Assembly: GCF_002234675.1 (NCBI RefSeq)
Contig: NC_019864.2
Span: 21,330,582 to 21,394,581, forward strand
Length of the DNA: 64,000 nucleotides
Source: Oryzias latipes
Lineage: Eukaryota; Chordata; Actinopteri; Beloniformes; Adrianichthyidae
Reading direction: 5' to 3'
Shown here one piece after another: positions 18,239-31,138 of this stretch. Made by a program: the position numbers and the translations under genes. The notes beneath the pieces were generated by a model. It had not been told where the DNA came from. It searched no databases and saw only the letters and a list, made by a program, of their open reading frames with translations. Within the stretch, counting starts at the first letter, position 1; each line of letters opens with the position of its first letter.

Positions 18239-20201
18239 ACACACGTTTCCATGCATTTTAAGGGGCATCTGAGAAGTCAAGAATCAGTTTATATGTACAC
18301 AAAACAAAAACAAATGCACACATATATTAGGAAAAAAATGGCTGCAAATACCAACACAAACATAATGCTTACTTTTTTATTTATTTTTTTAAGTTACAAG
18401 GGAAGCACATTTATTCACGGTTCTTTTTCTTCCTTTTTTTTGGCCTTTAAAAATGTAATCTCGATCTGTATTTTGAACGTAGGGCTTAAAATAAAAGATA
18501 AAAAAAAGACAAATTATAGGCATTGAATATGTGTGCTGCATCTAAATTGCACAACGGTGACTCCAGATAATGGGGAGGCTGAACAGCGATTTCCTTTTGT
18601 TCTCATCTATAAACTGTAACATGATGGGAACATAAAGCTGAATTGCATTTTTTATTCTCTCTGAATCTGTTGACCTTCATCTTAAAACAAATGCCTTTTT
18701 TAGATTTTGATATGACTTTACATGTTTCTATTCATGTAGAAAGCAGCACAGGGAGGGACTGCAGCTTCCACCAGCATTCAGATTGCCAAAAAAAAATAAA
18801 ATAATAATCAAACCAAATATTTCCATCACTGAACAATAAGCTGTCATAGCTTTGCCAACACAATCATCATTGTAACCAACTGGGATGTCAGCTTTGTTAG
18901 GAACAAACCCCAAAAAAGCTAGATGTTTCCATGTGTCTTCAGCGGGAGAACTCCAGTTTGATCCTTTAGGGGAACATCCATACTTTGTAGATATCTGAGA
19001 ACTCCTTTTTGAGGGGAAATTAAAATTTACATGTTTGTCATATGTTGGTCCCAACACTTTTTTTGGAAAGTAGAGCAAGAAAAAAATAAATCCAACCCTG
19101 CTGAGTTGTTTTGAGAGAAAAAATAATTCCTATAATAATGTCTGACAGACAAGTTTAAATATAAAAGAAGGGCAGAGGAGTGGGGGTGCAAACAGTATTT
19201 GGAGGATTAGCTTTAACAGAATCATCCAACAGCTGATTAAATGCGTCAACTTCCTCATCTTTATAGAACAGCCTGTGTGTTATAGAAGTATTAAACCATA
19301 CATTATGACAGGACACATCACCCGCAAAGAAACTAACTATCCCTACGCAAGTCAGACACCTATTACAGTTCAACAAAAGCAATAGGCAAAGTAAAGAAGT
19401 TCAACGGCGATTCCCACTGAACCCGGCCTGAGAAACGAGCGTTGTCTTCATGCCCACAGCAACACAGCTCTACAAACGCCGACTAAATCTTCTGTGTCAT
19501 GCCACGAAACACAAAGATACTCAGAGGATGGCAAACACTTTCCTAAAACGGAGAGGGGAAGAAGGAGGAGGAGGAAGAAACTGCTGCTGAAGAACAGAGA
19601 GACCAGGATCATACACCTCTCTCCTGATTCCTGCTGAGCATCAGAAGCCAGGACAACACAAGTTATCTGTGGACTGCAACCAAGCATTCGCTGACACACG
19701 CGCACACACATACGCACACACACGATTGTGTGCAATGCTTCTGCAGGATTGCATTGAGAGCGGTCTGAACACCCGTGCATCTGCTCTTTCTCATCAAATA
19801 AAGATTGTAAATGGCGGGTTCTCGTGGCGGCAGTGTTAAATGATGACCAATCAACATGTTCGATGGTATTCAAAGGAAACAGCAGAAGGTGACGTCGAGG
19901 CGCGCAGATGGCTCCCCTTCCCCTGCTGGCGTCAAGGTTCAGTCCAGCGTCTGTCAAACGGCATGAAAACCCCCATCCTGAAACAAACTGGTTTTGTGAT
20001 GAAGAGGAGGGAGATAGGCAGGTCATGATGAATTCCCCAGAATATGAGATTTTATCTTTTTTATACTGCAAACCCTTGTGTAGCAATAAAAATCCTTGTT
20101 TTGCTGTAAAAAATAGTCTTGTTTAAATATGAATAGAGTACTGAGTTTCTGCTCTTTAGGAAATGACAGTCTGTTGTGAGGTGAAGGCTGCTCCCCCTTC
20201 A

Positions 20202-22225
20202 CTACAACTCCATATCCTGAGCCTCGTCCTCCGAAAAGTCTGACATTGAGCTTTCGGAAGAGGAGTCGCCCCTGCCCTCCTCTTGCTCCTTTAGAGCCTC
20301 CTCTGTGGCGTACTTCTGGATGTACTCTGACAGAAAAAACAAAAAAAGCGGATAAAGAATCAGAACACAACAAGCTGACAAATGCTCATTTGTTCCAAAA
20401 ATGTCTACAAGTTATAAAAGACGGGGAGCGATCCCCAGACTTCAGTAGAATGAGTTCTTAGCAGCGGTGAATGTCACCTTTGATCTTGTGTTTGTAGTCC
20501 TCTGGCCGGTGGAGGTACATGGCGGCGGCGTCCCCATTCAGAGGATCGATGGGGTTGGGGTAGGCGAGCAGCTGAGGGAGGAACGACTCAAAGATGTTGG
20601 TGAGGTCTGGATGAGAAGAAGAAAATAAAAATCAGTCAGTACAGATGACAGATGTAAATTGAGGTGTACATACAACATCAGCCACTAGAGGGCTCTACTG
20701 CAGGCAAACATTCATGGCTGGTTTAATTTTCAAAACAAAGAAAAAATGTACAAGACTTACTTGTACTAAATTTATTTCAAGTATGGAGCATAAAGAACAA
20801 TATAACAAACAACATTTTATTTATGCTCCAGTGAAAGCAATAGATGTGCATTGTTTCAGCCGAGTCCAGAGGCCATTCCAGAGTCAAACTCCATACACTG
20901 ATATAAACGTCTTTCTCTTTGTTGTTCTGACTATTTGCTGTCCCTGACAGTTAAAAGATCCTTCAGATAATAATTCCCCCGCTTTCTGAAAAGAGTTTTG
21001 GGTATTTATAAGGCAAAGAGTTTCTACTGGCTTTGTGTACGAATAGTGCTATGTAACAGTCTACTAAATCAAATAAGTGTTTGCAACCTTTAACAGTTAA
21101 ATAGCCTTTTGGGCCTCTTTCTTACTGATCAAAACCTAGTAGGAGCCAATAAAAATCCTTATTTCACCCTTTAGGAAAATTTTGAAACTCATTTGCATTT
21201 TTTACTTTGTTACTTTTATGACCAATGTGATTTTTTTATTTATTTTCTGAATAAAAACAAAAATATAAAGAGAAAGTAGCATTTTCTCAAAATGTGAAAT
21301 ACTTTACTGTTGACTAAAGCTTGCCTTTTAAAATAAAAGACTTGCTGTGTCAAACAGGATCATCCCACTGAAGCTAATGTACTTTTACAAAAGGTTTTAA
21401 ACCAGACAAAAACGGCCCTTTTCTTGTTATACCCTATAAGTCCGCTTTGGTGAGCTGTCATCCCATTTCCTACTTACAACTGTAACCCAGAACATAAAAA
21501 CGATTAAATTGATTTATCATCCAGTAGAAAATGTATATCAAGAATAGACAATTATACATTTTCAGCAACTCCCCTCTGGTCAGCTACTAAACATCGTTTT
21601 GGATCATAAGATAATATGTGCTTCAAACTTATAAAATAAACTGAACAATCAGAGAAGATCTGACCTTTTTCAGTATTTGAAATCTGTGCATTTTGCCGTG
21701 AATATATAAACTCATCTAAATTAAATCAATTCTAATTACGTCACCCATTTAGAAATGACTTATTTTATTTGAAGAGGTAAAAGAGCCACATCAGGTTGCA
21801 TTTGCTGATTTAGACATGCAAAGTATTGACTAAAAATAATTAGTTTCTTATTTCCTGTAAAGATCAAATTTAATTCATAAAAAGACTGCATCTTCTAAAA
21901 AACACTATTTGTTTCTGCCTGATTAAATGAAAATGTTCAGTTTAAAGTCCAGTCTGTGTGACATTTGATTTTCTCAGATACATCCTCTTTGCTTTAAAAA
22001 ATTTAATTAATTTAAATAACAATTAAATTCAATAGATTCATTATTTTGACAGGTATAACCAACCTTGACGAATTTTTTACCAAATCAAGTTCCATCCATT
22101 TTCTAAAACTGTTTTGTCTCTAAAGGGTTGCTGGAGCCTAACCTGGCCAATAGGGTTCTTAAACATTTGATGTACAGTGGGCCAAAAAAAGTATTGTCAG
22201 CCACCAGTTCTCCAAGTTCTCTTAA

Positions 22226-22323
<98 letters not shown>

Positions 22324-25300
22324 AAATAAATACTTTTTTGCCCCACTGTATCTAGAAGATACTATTTCTGCTGGCTGTCAGTTTCAGCTTTTGTTAAACA
22401 ACGCCAGAAGTGAATGTGCTTGATGTTGAAGATGCAAATTAAACTTGAGTCTTGTTTTAAATTTGCATTCATTCATACACCAACCTCAACAGATCTTTAT
22501 TAAACTACCGGTATTTTCGAGCCTTCAGTTGCAGGACTGTCTCACCTGCCAGCACTGAATCCCTGGCCTGAATACACACACCACTTTTCACTCCAGTGTA
22601 AGCTGATTAAATGGAGCAGCTCTGCACTGCAGAGGTGTAAGCTGCTCCCTTTCACTCAGTTTTCATCGGTTTCCCTAAAAAGCCAATAAAAGTTTGTCAG
22701 ATGCTCCCGATACCCTCAGTGGCTGTGACCTACCATACAGAGCTGTCCACGTCTGGTTGATGACGTCTAAACACACCGTCCCTGACCTGAAAGAAGGGAA
22801 AACACGGGAGATGCGTGACCCAAAGCCACAGCAGCATTTAAGTCATTCCCAAAGGGTTTCTAATATTGGTAAAGTATTCAAATCCATTGCAGATGAGCAA
22901 CTTTTCCCATAATACTGACGTCTTACTCACACCGACCAGTTAACTATGCAAAAATAAAGTGCAACCAGTGCTCACTGGAGTTTTCCTACTTACGCTTCAT
23001 CAATGTTGGGATGAAAGATTTTGTTCATGAACCCTGGAGGGAAAACAAACAAAAGAATACCTATTGAACCAGTAACTCAACAAAAAAACACTTTAGGACA
23101 TTCCTGGGATGACAAAACCCTTTCAAAGCTTCACAATCCACATCTGTGTACCTATTGACGGTGATTTGAAGGGGTATTTATCTGGCAAGTCCACCCGAAC
23201 CTTCCACACGCCCCCTTCATACGGTGCTAAAAAAAATAAAGTAAAATTAGTTCGGACACCTGGCTAAAAAAGACCCCCCTCCAATGAAAACTGTGTTATT
23301 CGTGTTTTTAACATGTTCTAGTGGCTTCTTTTTTCTTTTGATAGAGGACATATATAAAATAAGCTTAAAAACGCATTTTGTGAGTAAAGCTTTATTTTAA
23401 ATCATTGTAAATCAGAAGCAATTGAAAAAAAAGCTTTTTGAAAAGGCTTGTAGCAGTGACGTAGAAGCTACAATCATTATGCCACCAGCTCCCTGCTCTG
23501 CTCCATTCTGATGCATCCACTTGCAGACACATAGATCCACGTACGTCTTTGTTTTCCTCGTCTGAGCTGGAATCTGGCACTAAACTGTACGGCTGGATAG
23601 CTCCAATATTGTTCAACATTTTTTTTGCACCAGTAATGTTAGGTTGGGGGTGTGCTGGGCTGTAAGGGGCAGGATTATTCCACCCCAACAGTCCGGCCCA
23701 CAACGAGGCACATTTCGAACTACTGCCGCTCTACGGAAACTATGTCCAAGAAAACGACCCAGTTTTTTTTTATTTTGGCAATCAACTGCATAGTCATAAT
23801 TAAAAGACCCCATGGAAGGCTTTTAGAGTGGTCCAAATATGATTGGAGAGGGTCTTTGAAAAGAAAAGATCATTTATGAATTAAGCTCGAACCTAAAACA
23901 TGCTGAAAAAAAACTGATGAAATGTCTTTCTCAAATAAACATGTCATTTGGGGAATAAATGCTTTAGGCTCTTACTTCCAGGTGGTCCATGAAACTTGAC
24001 CACAAACTCATTAAGTCCACTCAAGATGGTAACTTCATGCTTGCTTTCAATGCTGATATTCAGTTAAGGCAAACAGACATAACAAATACAAAAAGATACA
24101 TCATGAACTACGTTTTATTTAAGCAGATAACACCTCTTCTCTTGATTTATTAGTTCAGGTTTGATGAAGCTCATGTGTTCAAAAGCAACGGTTTGTTCTG
24201 CAGAGAACATGACAACACCAACTGTCATTACCTGTCTGAATAAAAGACACGTGCAAAGCACTTGGGTTCATAAATCACCAGGATGTGGCGACATCAAAAG
24301 ACGGGAGGCTGAGTCTGCAGTCTGACAGTTGAAAAGGATTTCCTCCCAATGACTGCACCTCTGACACGTGACAGACGGACGGAGGAGAAGGAAACCCAGA
24401 CAAGTTTTCTGCTCTTTCGTCATCCCTTTGTCATTCATTCTGCAACAATCAATGATGACACAGATGGCAACGGCCCTTATTAACAAAGATGCCTTGATTA
24501 GCTCACAGTGGACGATAACCAGAACATCCAGCAGATTAGATATAGCCTTAAAATGGTGGCAAACCACTGACAAAATAGACTGGATGAGTGAATGGAAGCT
24601 GAGGAAAAGGCTCCTATAAATAAACCTTTTACAGATGTACATTTGGGCTTATGCCCCCCGAGGGTTATCGAGGATGGGGCTGCGCATTTCTTTCAGACAA
24701 GACAAAAAAAACAAGATTTATTTTAAAAGAGTGTCCTCCAAACTCCTATGAATTTTGCCTCTTTAAAGTGAATATGCCAATAATTCACATGACATATATT
24801 AGTTATGCAAGTCAGAATAAACTAAACTTTGTTTTGCTGCTTTTCTCATTTATTTATAAAAAGCTAAACACAACTGCAAAAATAACCTTAAACCTAAAGG
24901 ATATAATTCTCTGATATTTATTTAAGGATAACCTAAACCAATGCACAATGTTTGGGATCTGGTGTAATCCTGTAGTTTCAGGAACTGGTGGAACAAGATC
25001 TACAACAGAAAATAAGCAAACCCACACATCTGTGGTCTAACAGCCTCACCATTAATGTGATCGGGCTTGTGACACACATTCAGTTTTTGTGTTCAACTAC
25101 ATGTTTTTTTAAAGAATATATAAAGAAACCGACAGTAAAGTTTATATTTAAATCACTAAAACAAAGCTGTTTTCAACCAAACCTCACTAGAACAGCCATG
25201 TTCACACCGCTCCTCTTCCAGGCATATAGAAGGAAAACTATATTAGCAAAATCAAGGGACTTCTGGTAAACGTGTTTTTAGTCACTGACACACAGCACTG

Positions 25301-27029
25301 TGTTAGCAATGACAACAAAATGTTTGTATGAAATTGTAACAATTGGAAACACATGTGAGGGAAGCAGAGTTCACCAGTGTCCTTAATGCACATTTAAAAA
25401 TAATCCTCTCATCCTGTTCATTTGATTTCTATAAAGCTCTATTTCCAAACGACGATCACTTCAAGGTGCCAAAAGCAGCCATCAAATAGAAAAAGTCAAA
25501 CTATTTAAAACAGAATTAGAAACCACTTCAAATCAATATGCCAAATTCTCATAACAGACAACAAACAAAACGTTTTGTAATACATTTGAAATGTCATCCA
25601 CTAAAAATAATAAGCAAACATTCCGTCAGCAGTATGGAGAAACATTAAATAATCACCATGTTGATTGATAAATTGCACAATCATCTCTACGCTGTGTACT
25701 TAGTCAGCTAGCTGCTCAGAAAAACATCATGTTCAGTCCCGAACTGACATGAAGGCCGTCCCTGCTGCGGTCGCATGATCCCTGCATGTGCCCCAGCAGC
25801 ACGCTTGTTGTCTCCCGATCAGCTGTAGGTTAAAGCCCGCCCTCTACCGTGTTCCGGATGGTAACAAGCGGGCCAATCGGAGACTAGCAACTAGCTGCAG
25901 GACAAAAACAAAACAATTCAGCTCACGCTGCCAGAAAACCTTTCAAACTTCAGGAGATTGAGTCATAGCATAGTTTAGTTATGGAAATAAAGAATAACAA
26001 CATAGCTGTAAGGGTTTCCACATATGGGAGTATCAAGATATATAGTTTAGGTCTAAGATAAAAAGATATATTTAATTATAATTCTTTTTTTAGCCTATTG
26101 ATTCGCATAATATATTCCCCAACAAAACTTAAATAGTATAGTTTTGCTATGTGCGTCATTAGATCAATAATTGTGACCAAAACACGCCAACCGTGACTTA
26201 TTTGCGTGAATAAAAATTTCCCTTTAGTCTTCCTTTTTGTATTCGAGAAGTTCAGGCTAAAAAACAAACAAACAAACAAACAAAAACACAACTGGTCTGA
26301 GAATTGATGGGATGTTCCTTCGAGTTAATAAAAATGCTGCAGTCGCTTGTCGATATTAATATATCTCCACAGCGACCTTAATTGTTCTCTGTTGATAGCA
26401 GTATGCTAAAAAAAACGGAAGAAAAAAGGCGAGCTACCTTAGCGCTGACGCTGGCAGTTCGTAAATTGATACAGGTGTTGTCTTTTTTCCGAAGAAGTGT
26501 TTCCGAATGCTAGCTATTATCAAGCGCTTTATATTTAGCGATGTGCTGTCAGTGTCGTGGGATCACAGTGGACTAACAGGTTAAGGCTTTGAAGCGGAGG
26601 CTAACAAAGCTCAAAGCTAACAAGAGTTAACAGCCAGCGTTGTGCTGCGACAGTTTCCGTTGGTTATTCTCAACTGATAAAACCACAACGGCCAATGCTA
26701 ACGTGAAAAAACAAGCTAAAAACAGACGACAAAAGGGGACTAAAATTGTGATTAAAAACTGATTATTTGCTATTATGCTAACTGGCTAACGTCTGCCAAC
26801 CCGCAGACTAACGTTAGACAGAGCCTGACCACTAACATCAAAGTAGTCCCACTCACGTTATACACACAACGACGACTGCTAGAACAGTTTGTAATTGTGT
26901 AACCATCGCCATCGAAACGCTGACATTTTCCATAAAAAGAAACTTCATAAGGTTGTTTATCCGATGTAAAGGATACAGTTTCACCACGTCGGTATCCATT
27001 CGCCTCTTGCCCGGACTTGGAGAAGACAT
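20202..27029 (-). CDS. ube2h: Ubiquitin-conjugating enzyme E2 H
   Basis: Coding exons in transcript order: 27029-26977, 24052-23976, 23226-23152, 23033-22994, 22786-22734, 20606-20478, 20326-20202. They total 552 nt, giving 183 aa, the same length as human UBE2H. The start [17 protein letters not shown], the HPN motif, the catalytic Cys in [11 protein letters not shown] and the acidic Ser-rich tail ([20 protein letters not shown]) are all present. UBE2H takes ubiquitin from E1 and passes it on with E3 partners, notably the CTLH/GID complex. The last intron is only 151 bp, while the first is nearly 3 kb. Introns hold a TA-repeat TIR element (22173-22350) and TIR-family copy B (23268-23857). 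The gene is head-to-head with klhdc10 about 2.3 kb away. No frameshift or missing key residue was seen. Confidence 0.97.
22173..22350. mobile_element. Tc1/mariner-like MITE with an internal TA microsatellite
   Basis: The ends are inverted repeats: tacagtgggccaaaaaaagt (22173 on) and acttttttgccccactgta (to 22350). Nearly all of the interior is a pure (TA)n tract, 22230-22317. The TACAGTGG...CCACTGTA ends with a TA border are typical of small Tc1/mariner-type elements in fish. It lies in a ube2h intron. Confidence 0.7.
23268..23857 (-). mobile_element. TIR-element family, copy B, in ube2h intron
   Basis: Ends: 'aaagacccccctccaat' near 23269-23285 and 'attggagagggtcttt' at 23842-23857. The inside matches copy A read backwards. 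The - strand carries the family mini-ORF ([20 protein letters not shown], then NKDV and [13 protein letters not shown]), here without the early stop of copy A. Confidence 0.75.
26977..27029 (-). other. ube2h: First coding exon of ube2h (start site)
   Basis: ATG at 27029-27027. The exon encodes [17 protein letters not shown] plus two bases of the next Leu codon, then the donor CT|GTATCC. It is listed separately because it is too short to stand out, and it fixes the gene's start. The identity of the first 17 residues with the human protein decides this start. Confidence 0.93.
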
Positions 27030-27702
27030 TTTTGTGTACCTCTCTCAGAAGAGATCCAAAAATACTGCGGCTATGGGGGCTACCTCAACCTTTCAGCCTG
27101 AAAACACCAAAAATCCTTCTAATACCTCAGTCGCCTTCCCTAAAAGTGCAAAAACTGGAGCCTAGCTGCAACATTGCCTACTTTTTCCTCCGGAGTCTTC
27201 CCCTGCCTGACCAGCTCTACCTAGTTGTGTCCTGTCCTGAAGACTCTGCCAGTGACCAGACTGATCAGAGGAGGGGCTCAGACATAGAAATGCACTTCAA
27301 GAGTGTGGCTACACTGCTAACCATATCGTTAAAGAGCTGAAAACGACGCGACTGTCGTCTTTTCCGCGAACTAGGAAGACTACATTCATGTACGAATTTA
27401 CTCCCGGCCCGTCTTTGAAAAACTGCTCAGAAGATCTTAAACTACAAAGTGCGAGCATATCTATTGTTTCTAGATCTATGCTAAAATGTACTTATTCAGA
27501 ACCTACAATAAGCACGTTAGGAACAAGTTGAGTCACGTGAATCACACAAATGATAATCACGAATATTCATGTGGCAAGTTCGGGATTTTATTTACAATAT
27601 TGATGGAGGGGTTAAAAGTATAAAAATCAATACTAGGCAAACTGACAGCGACTCAAATATTCTGTTCACTATCAAAACGGTTTTCAAAACATTTTCTTTT
27701 TG

Positions 27703-27803
<101 letters not shown>

Positions 27804-27954
27804 TTTTTTTAATGAAACAAAACTGACTGTGCCTTTTTAGATTTACCAATGAAAAAAACCAACTGACACTAAACTAGCTTTTTTTTTAACTCCAAATGAA
27901 ATAAAAACCTTTGCACATTAAATTCAAGCAAAAATAATTATAAGTCCGTTTAGA

Positions 27955-28030
27955 TAGATAGATAGATGACTTTATTAATCCCACAATGGGGAAATTTCAT
28001 TTATCTGTGGCAGCAACACGACATTCAGAA
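27955..28030 (-). repeat. Retroposon 3' tail with GATA run
   Basis: 'agatagatagatgactttattaatcccacaatggggaaatt' is the typical end of a common fish LINE/SINE tail read on the - strand. A related tail occurs at 50468-50520. Confidence 0.5.
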
Positions 28031-28683
28031 AATAATCTATATAATATAACATCAATAAAGGACATCACAAATTACATTTATATTAGATAATTAAAAATAT
28101 TACTAAAATGATTATGAAAAATTATTATCAAAAATGAGATTCTTATTAAATAAAGGAATAAATATTAAATAAATACAGCTGCAAAAGTGTAAAAAACATG
28201 CGGTCTGCAAAACATGTAAACTGTAAAAAAACATTACAAATTTTTTCAAAATACAGAAATAACTAATGAAGTTCACACCAAGAACAAAAACAAACAACTG
28301 TTCAGGAACAAAAAACAATTTAAAATTGAAAAACAACAACTACAACAAAAGTAAATGAATCAATGACTAAACAGAAAAACACCCCTGGGACCGTGGAGTG
28401 TCACTTTGACATGGTGTTGTACAGTTGTTGTACAAATCATACATATTATTCACTGCAACGATTGATAAATGTATTGAGAACTATTCAACTTTATTACAAT
28501 TTAAACAAGCGTTTTTTTTGTACACCAATTTGATTATAATATATGCAAAGGCTTTTCTCAAATATTACTGATGTGATATCACTTTTTTTACGGGGTCAAG
28601 CATCAGTTTTCCCACAGGTATGTTTCTTGTGAGGTCCACATAGACTTTTTTCTTCTAGCAACTGGGGATAGGTTAAAGCACAT

Positions 28684-29008
28684 TTTGACGATAGGTAGAC
28701 AGGCAGGCAGCCAGGAAGGCAGGCAGGTAGGTTTGTTGGTAGGCTGCTAGGTAGGTAGGCTGGTAGGAAGGTAGGTAGGCAGGTAGGCAGGTAGGTAGGC
28801 AGGTAGGTAGGCAGGTAGGTAGGTAGGTAGGTAGGTAGGTAGGTAGGTAGGTAGGTAGGTAGGTAGGTAGGTAGGTAGGTAGGTAGGTAGGTAGGTAGGT
28901 GGGTAGGTGGGTAGGCAGGTAGGTAGGTGGGTAGGTAGGTAGGCAGGTAGGTAGGTAGGTAGGCAGGTAGGTGGGTAGGCAGGTAGGTAGGTGGCAGGCA
29001 GGCAGCCA
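28684..29008. repeat. (AGGT)n tetranucleotide array
   Basis: More than 300 bp of AGGT units with scattered AGGC and GGGT variants. On the - strand it gives chance frames of repeated Pro-Thr-Tyr-Leu. It lies about 0.4 kb upstream of the klhdc10 start. Confidence 0.97.
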
Positions 29009-29372
29009 GGCAGGCACAAAGTTGACTTGTATTCAGAACTGTGCTTCATTCTTGTATTGCAGTGTTATAAATGTTATATTTTTGAATTGTATTCTGCAAA
29101 TGTTCAATCAAAAAAATAAAAACAGAAAACACTTGAACGTGTCATTAGTAACTATTATTTCCAAATATATTGAACGCAACATGGCTTCCCCCGTCTCTGA
29201 TTGGTCAGTCCAGATCAGCTGATTTTGATGTTTCGAGCAGCTGCAGGTGTGTACAGTAAATATATTTTTTATTGTGCAGGCGAGCGTGAGCTGGTTTTTA
29301 GTCCCATGTCGTCACGGTTCACCAAACTGCAGTGGGCCCCCGTGAACCATCTCCGCGCGTTCCCCGCTGAAG

Positions 29373-31098
29373 ATGTCTTCGGCCGAGCAGAAGGAAACCT
29401 TCAGTTTGCTCAACAAGTTTGAGAAACTGTCATGGAGGCCCTTCATCCGAGACTCAGGTTTGTAAACAAAACGTCTGCCAGAAGGGCTTCGAAACGTAGA
29501 AATATGTCCGTTAGATCACATTAATGGAAACCTGGATAATTGTGTAGACAGGGGCTCTTCGTGCTGATTCATTTTAACGATGTTTGCATTGGAGTTTTGT
29601 TAGTTTGCTCGCTGGGGCCTAAGGCCAGAGTTAGCTTAGCTACGAAGCTACACAGCAGGACTTGCTAGCTTTACTGTTCGTCTCCTCTGATTCAAAGCTT
29701 CTCAAACAGGGCTTTGTGTGGCTTTGTATTTAAGTCTTCAAGTAGAACGTCATTAAGAATAAACTTTTAGTTTTACTATAATTGTAATTTTGAATAATAA
29801 AACCTAGAGTTTTGCATATTATTATCACACGTGTTGTTAAACTTGTTCACTAGCAAGGGGAGGACTACACACAACACATGGATACATTCCTCTAATAAAG
29901 TCGCTTTTAAAAATGTAATCATATTTTGTATTTCCAAATTAATCAACTGTTTACAAATGGGGCGAATGCATTTAAGCCTTTTGTTTCTCTGTAACATGTA
30001 GATTTGCATTTGTGATTTGTTTCTTTGACTAAAAGGTGCTAAACTATAAATTTGCTTAACCACAGGGGCTTCTTTGTCAAATTTAGAAACTTGTATTAAA
30101 AATTTAGGAAAAGTAAAGGATTTAAAACACATGTAATTTAAACGCTGCAGTGCAGGAGCTTCAGATCATTTGAATGCACTTATGTCACTTTTAATACAAA
30201 CCAAATGTTCATTTGGGAAATTTACTAATTCACTCTTATTTGATCAGAAATCTATAACAAGCACAATTTTTTTTTTTTATTAGGAGTTTATTATCTTAAA
30301 GGTTGTGTTTGGAATGTGTCTTTCTTTTTAATTTTGTAATTAAAAGTTCGCTGTGCATCTGCTGGATTTTCAGGCTCCAAGAAACGAGCGCGATGGCTTC
30401 AGGCACGACGCATCTTTTCCCCAACCTGTCCCAGCCTGCGCATCCCCAACCGGTTTCTGAGAGAGGGTACTGAAATCTGGCTTGTGTCAGATCAAAACAG
30501 TCATTTCTGCAAGCCCTAAAGACTTGAAAAACTGTTTTCTATTAGAGCTAAGATGAGTGTTTTTTTTTTTGTTTTTTTAGCTGATTGGAGTTTCCCCCTT
30601 TTCCTTTGCAGGGCACTGTATCCCACCTGCTCGCAGTGGGCACCGCTGCGTTGCAGACAGCAGCAACTTGTATGTTTTTGGAGGTTACAATCCGGACTTT
30701 GAAGAGGCAGGCGGGTCTGAGAATGAGGACTACCCTCTTTTCAGGGAGCTTTGGCGGTATCATTTTGCCACGGCCACTTGGCAGCAAGTCCGCACGGAAG
30801 GATATATGCCCACAGAGCTGGCCTCCATGTCGGGTATACATTGATGTATCATCAGTATGCAAGGGGGGGCATTAATTTCTGAGAAATGTTGTTCAAAAAG
30901 CTCCACAACACTTGGGATAATGGTTACTTATTTGGTGTTTTTAACTGCTGAAGTGAATTTTTGTGTAAGAATATAATTTAGTTGTGACCAGCCATTCCAG
31001 CTGTCTCTGTTTTTTAACACCATCTCTCACACCGGAAATTTAGAACAAAGCTTCTAGTAGTTCTGAGAGGCGCCTGAAAGACGGTGTATACATTTTAT

Positions 31099-31138
<40 letters not shown>

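Larger units (their letters stand above)
15800..20201. other. Gap between the miR-183 cluster and the ube2h stop
   Basis: No protein exon is supported. The left part presumably carries the 5' portion and promoter of the primary miR-183/96/182 transcript (- strand). The right part presumably carries the long 3' UTR of ube2h (- strand), whose polyadenylation site I could not fix. A 212-codon open frame at 19448-20086 (-) lies in that UTR and has no recognisable domain. Confidence 0.45.

Noticed and set aside
19448-20086. 212-codon open frame on the - strand
   Set aside because: It lies in the expected 3' UTR of ube2h, has no domain or splice context, and contains low-complexity Ser/Leu runs and an AC-repeat part. 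Probably a chance frame.
28684-29008. CRISPR-like repeat array
   Set aside because: Units are 4 bp with no spacers; the sequence is a eukaryotic microsatellite.
28673-29049. Pro-Thr-Tyr-Leu repeat proteins on the - strand
   Set aside because: Translation of the AGGT microsatellite.
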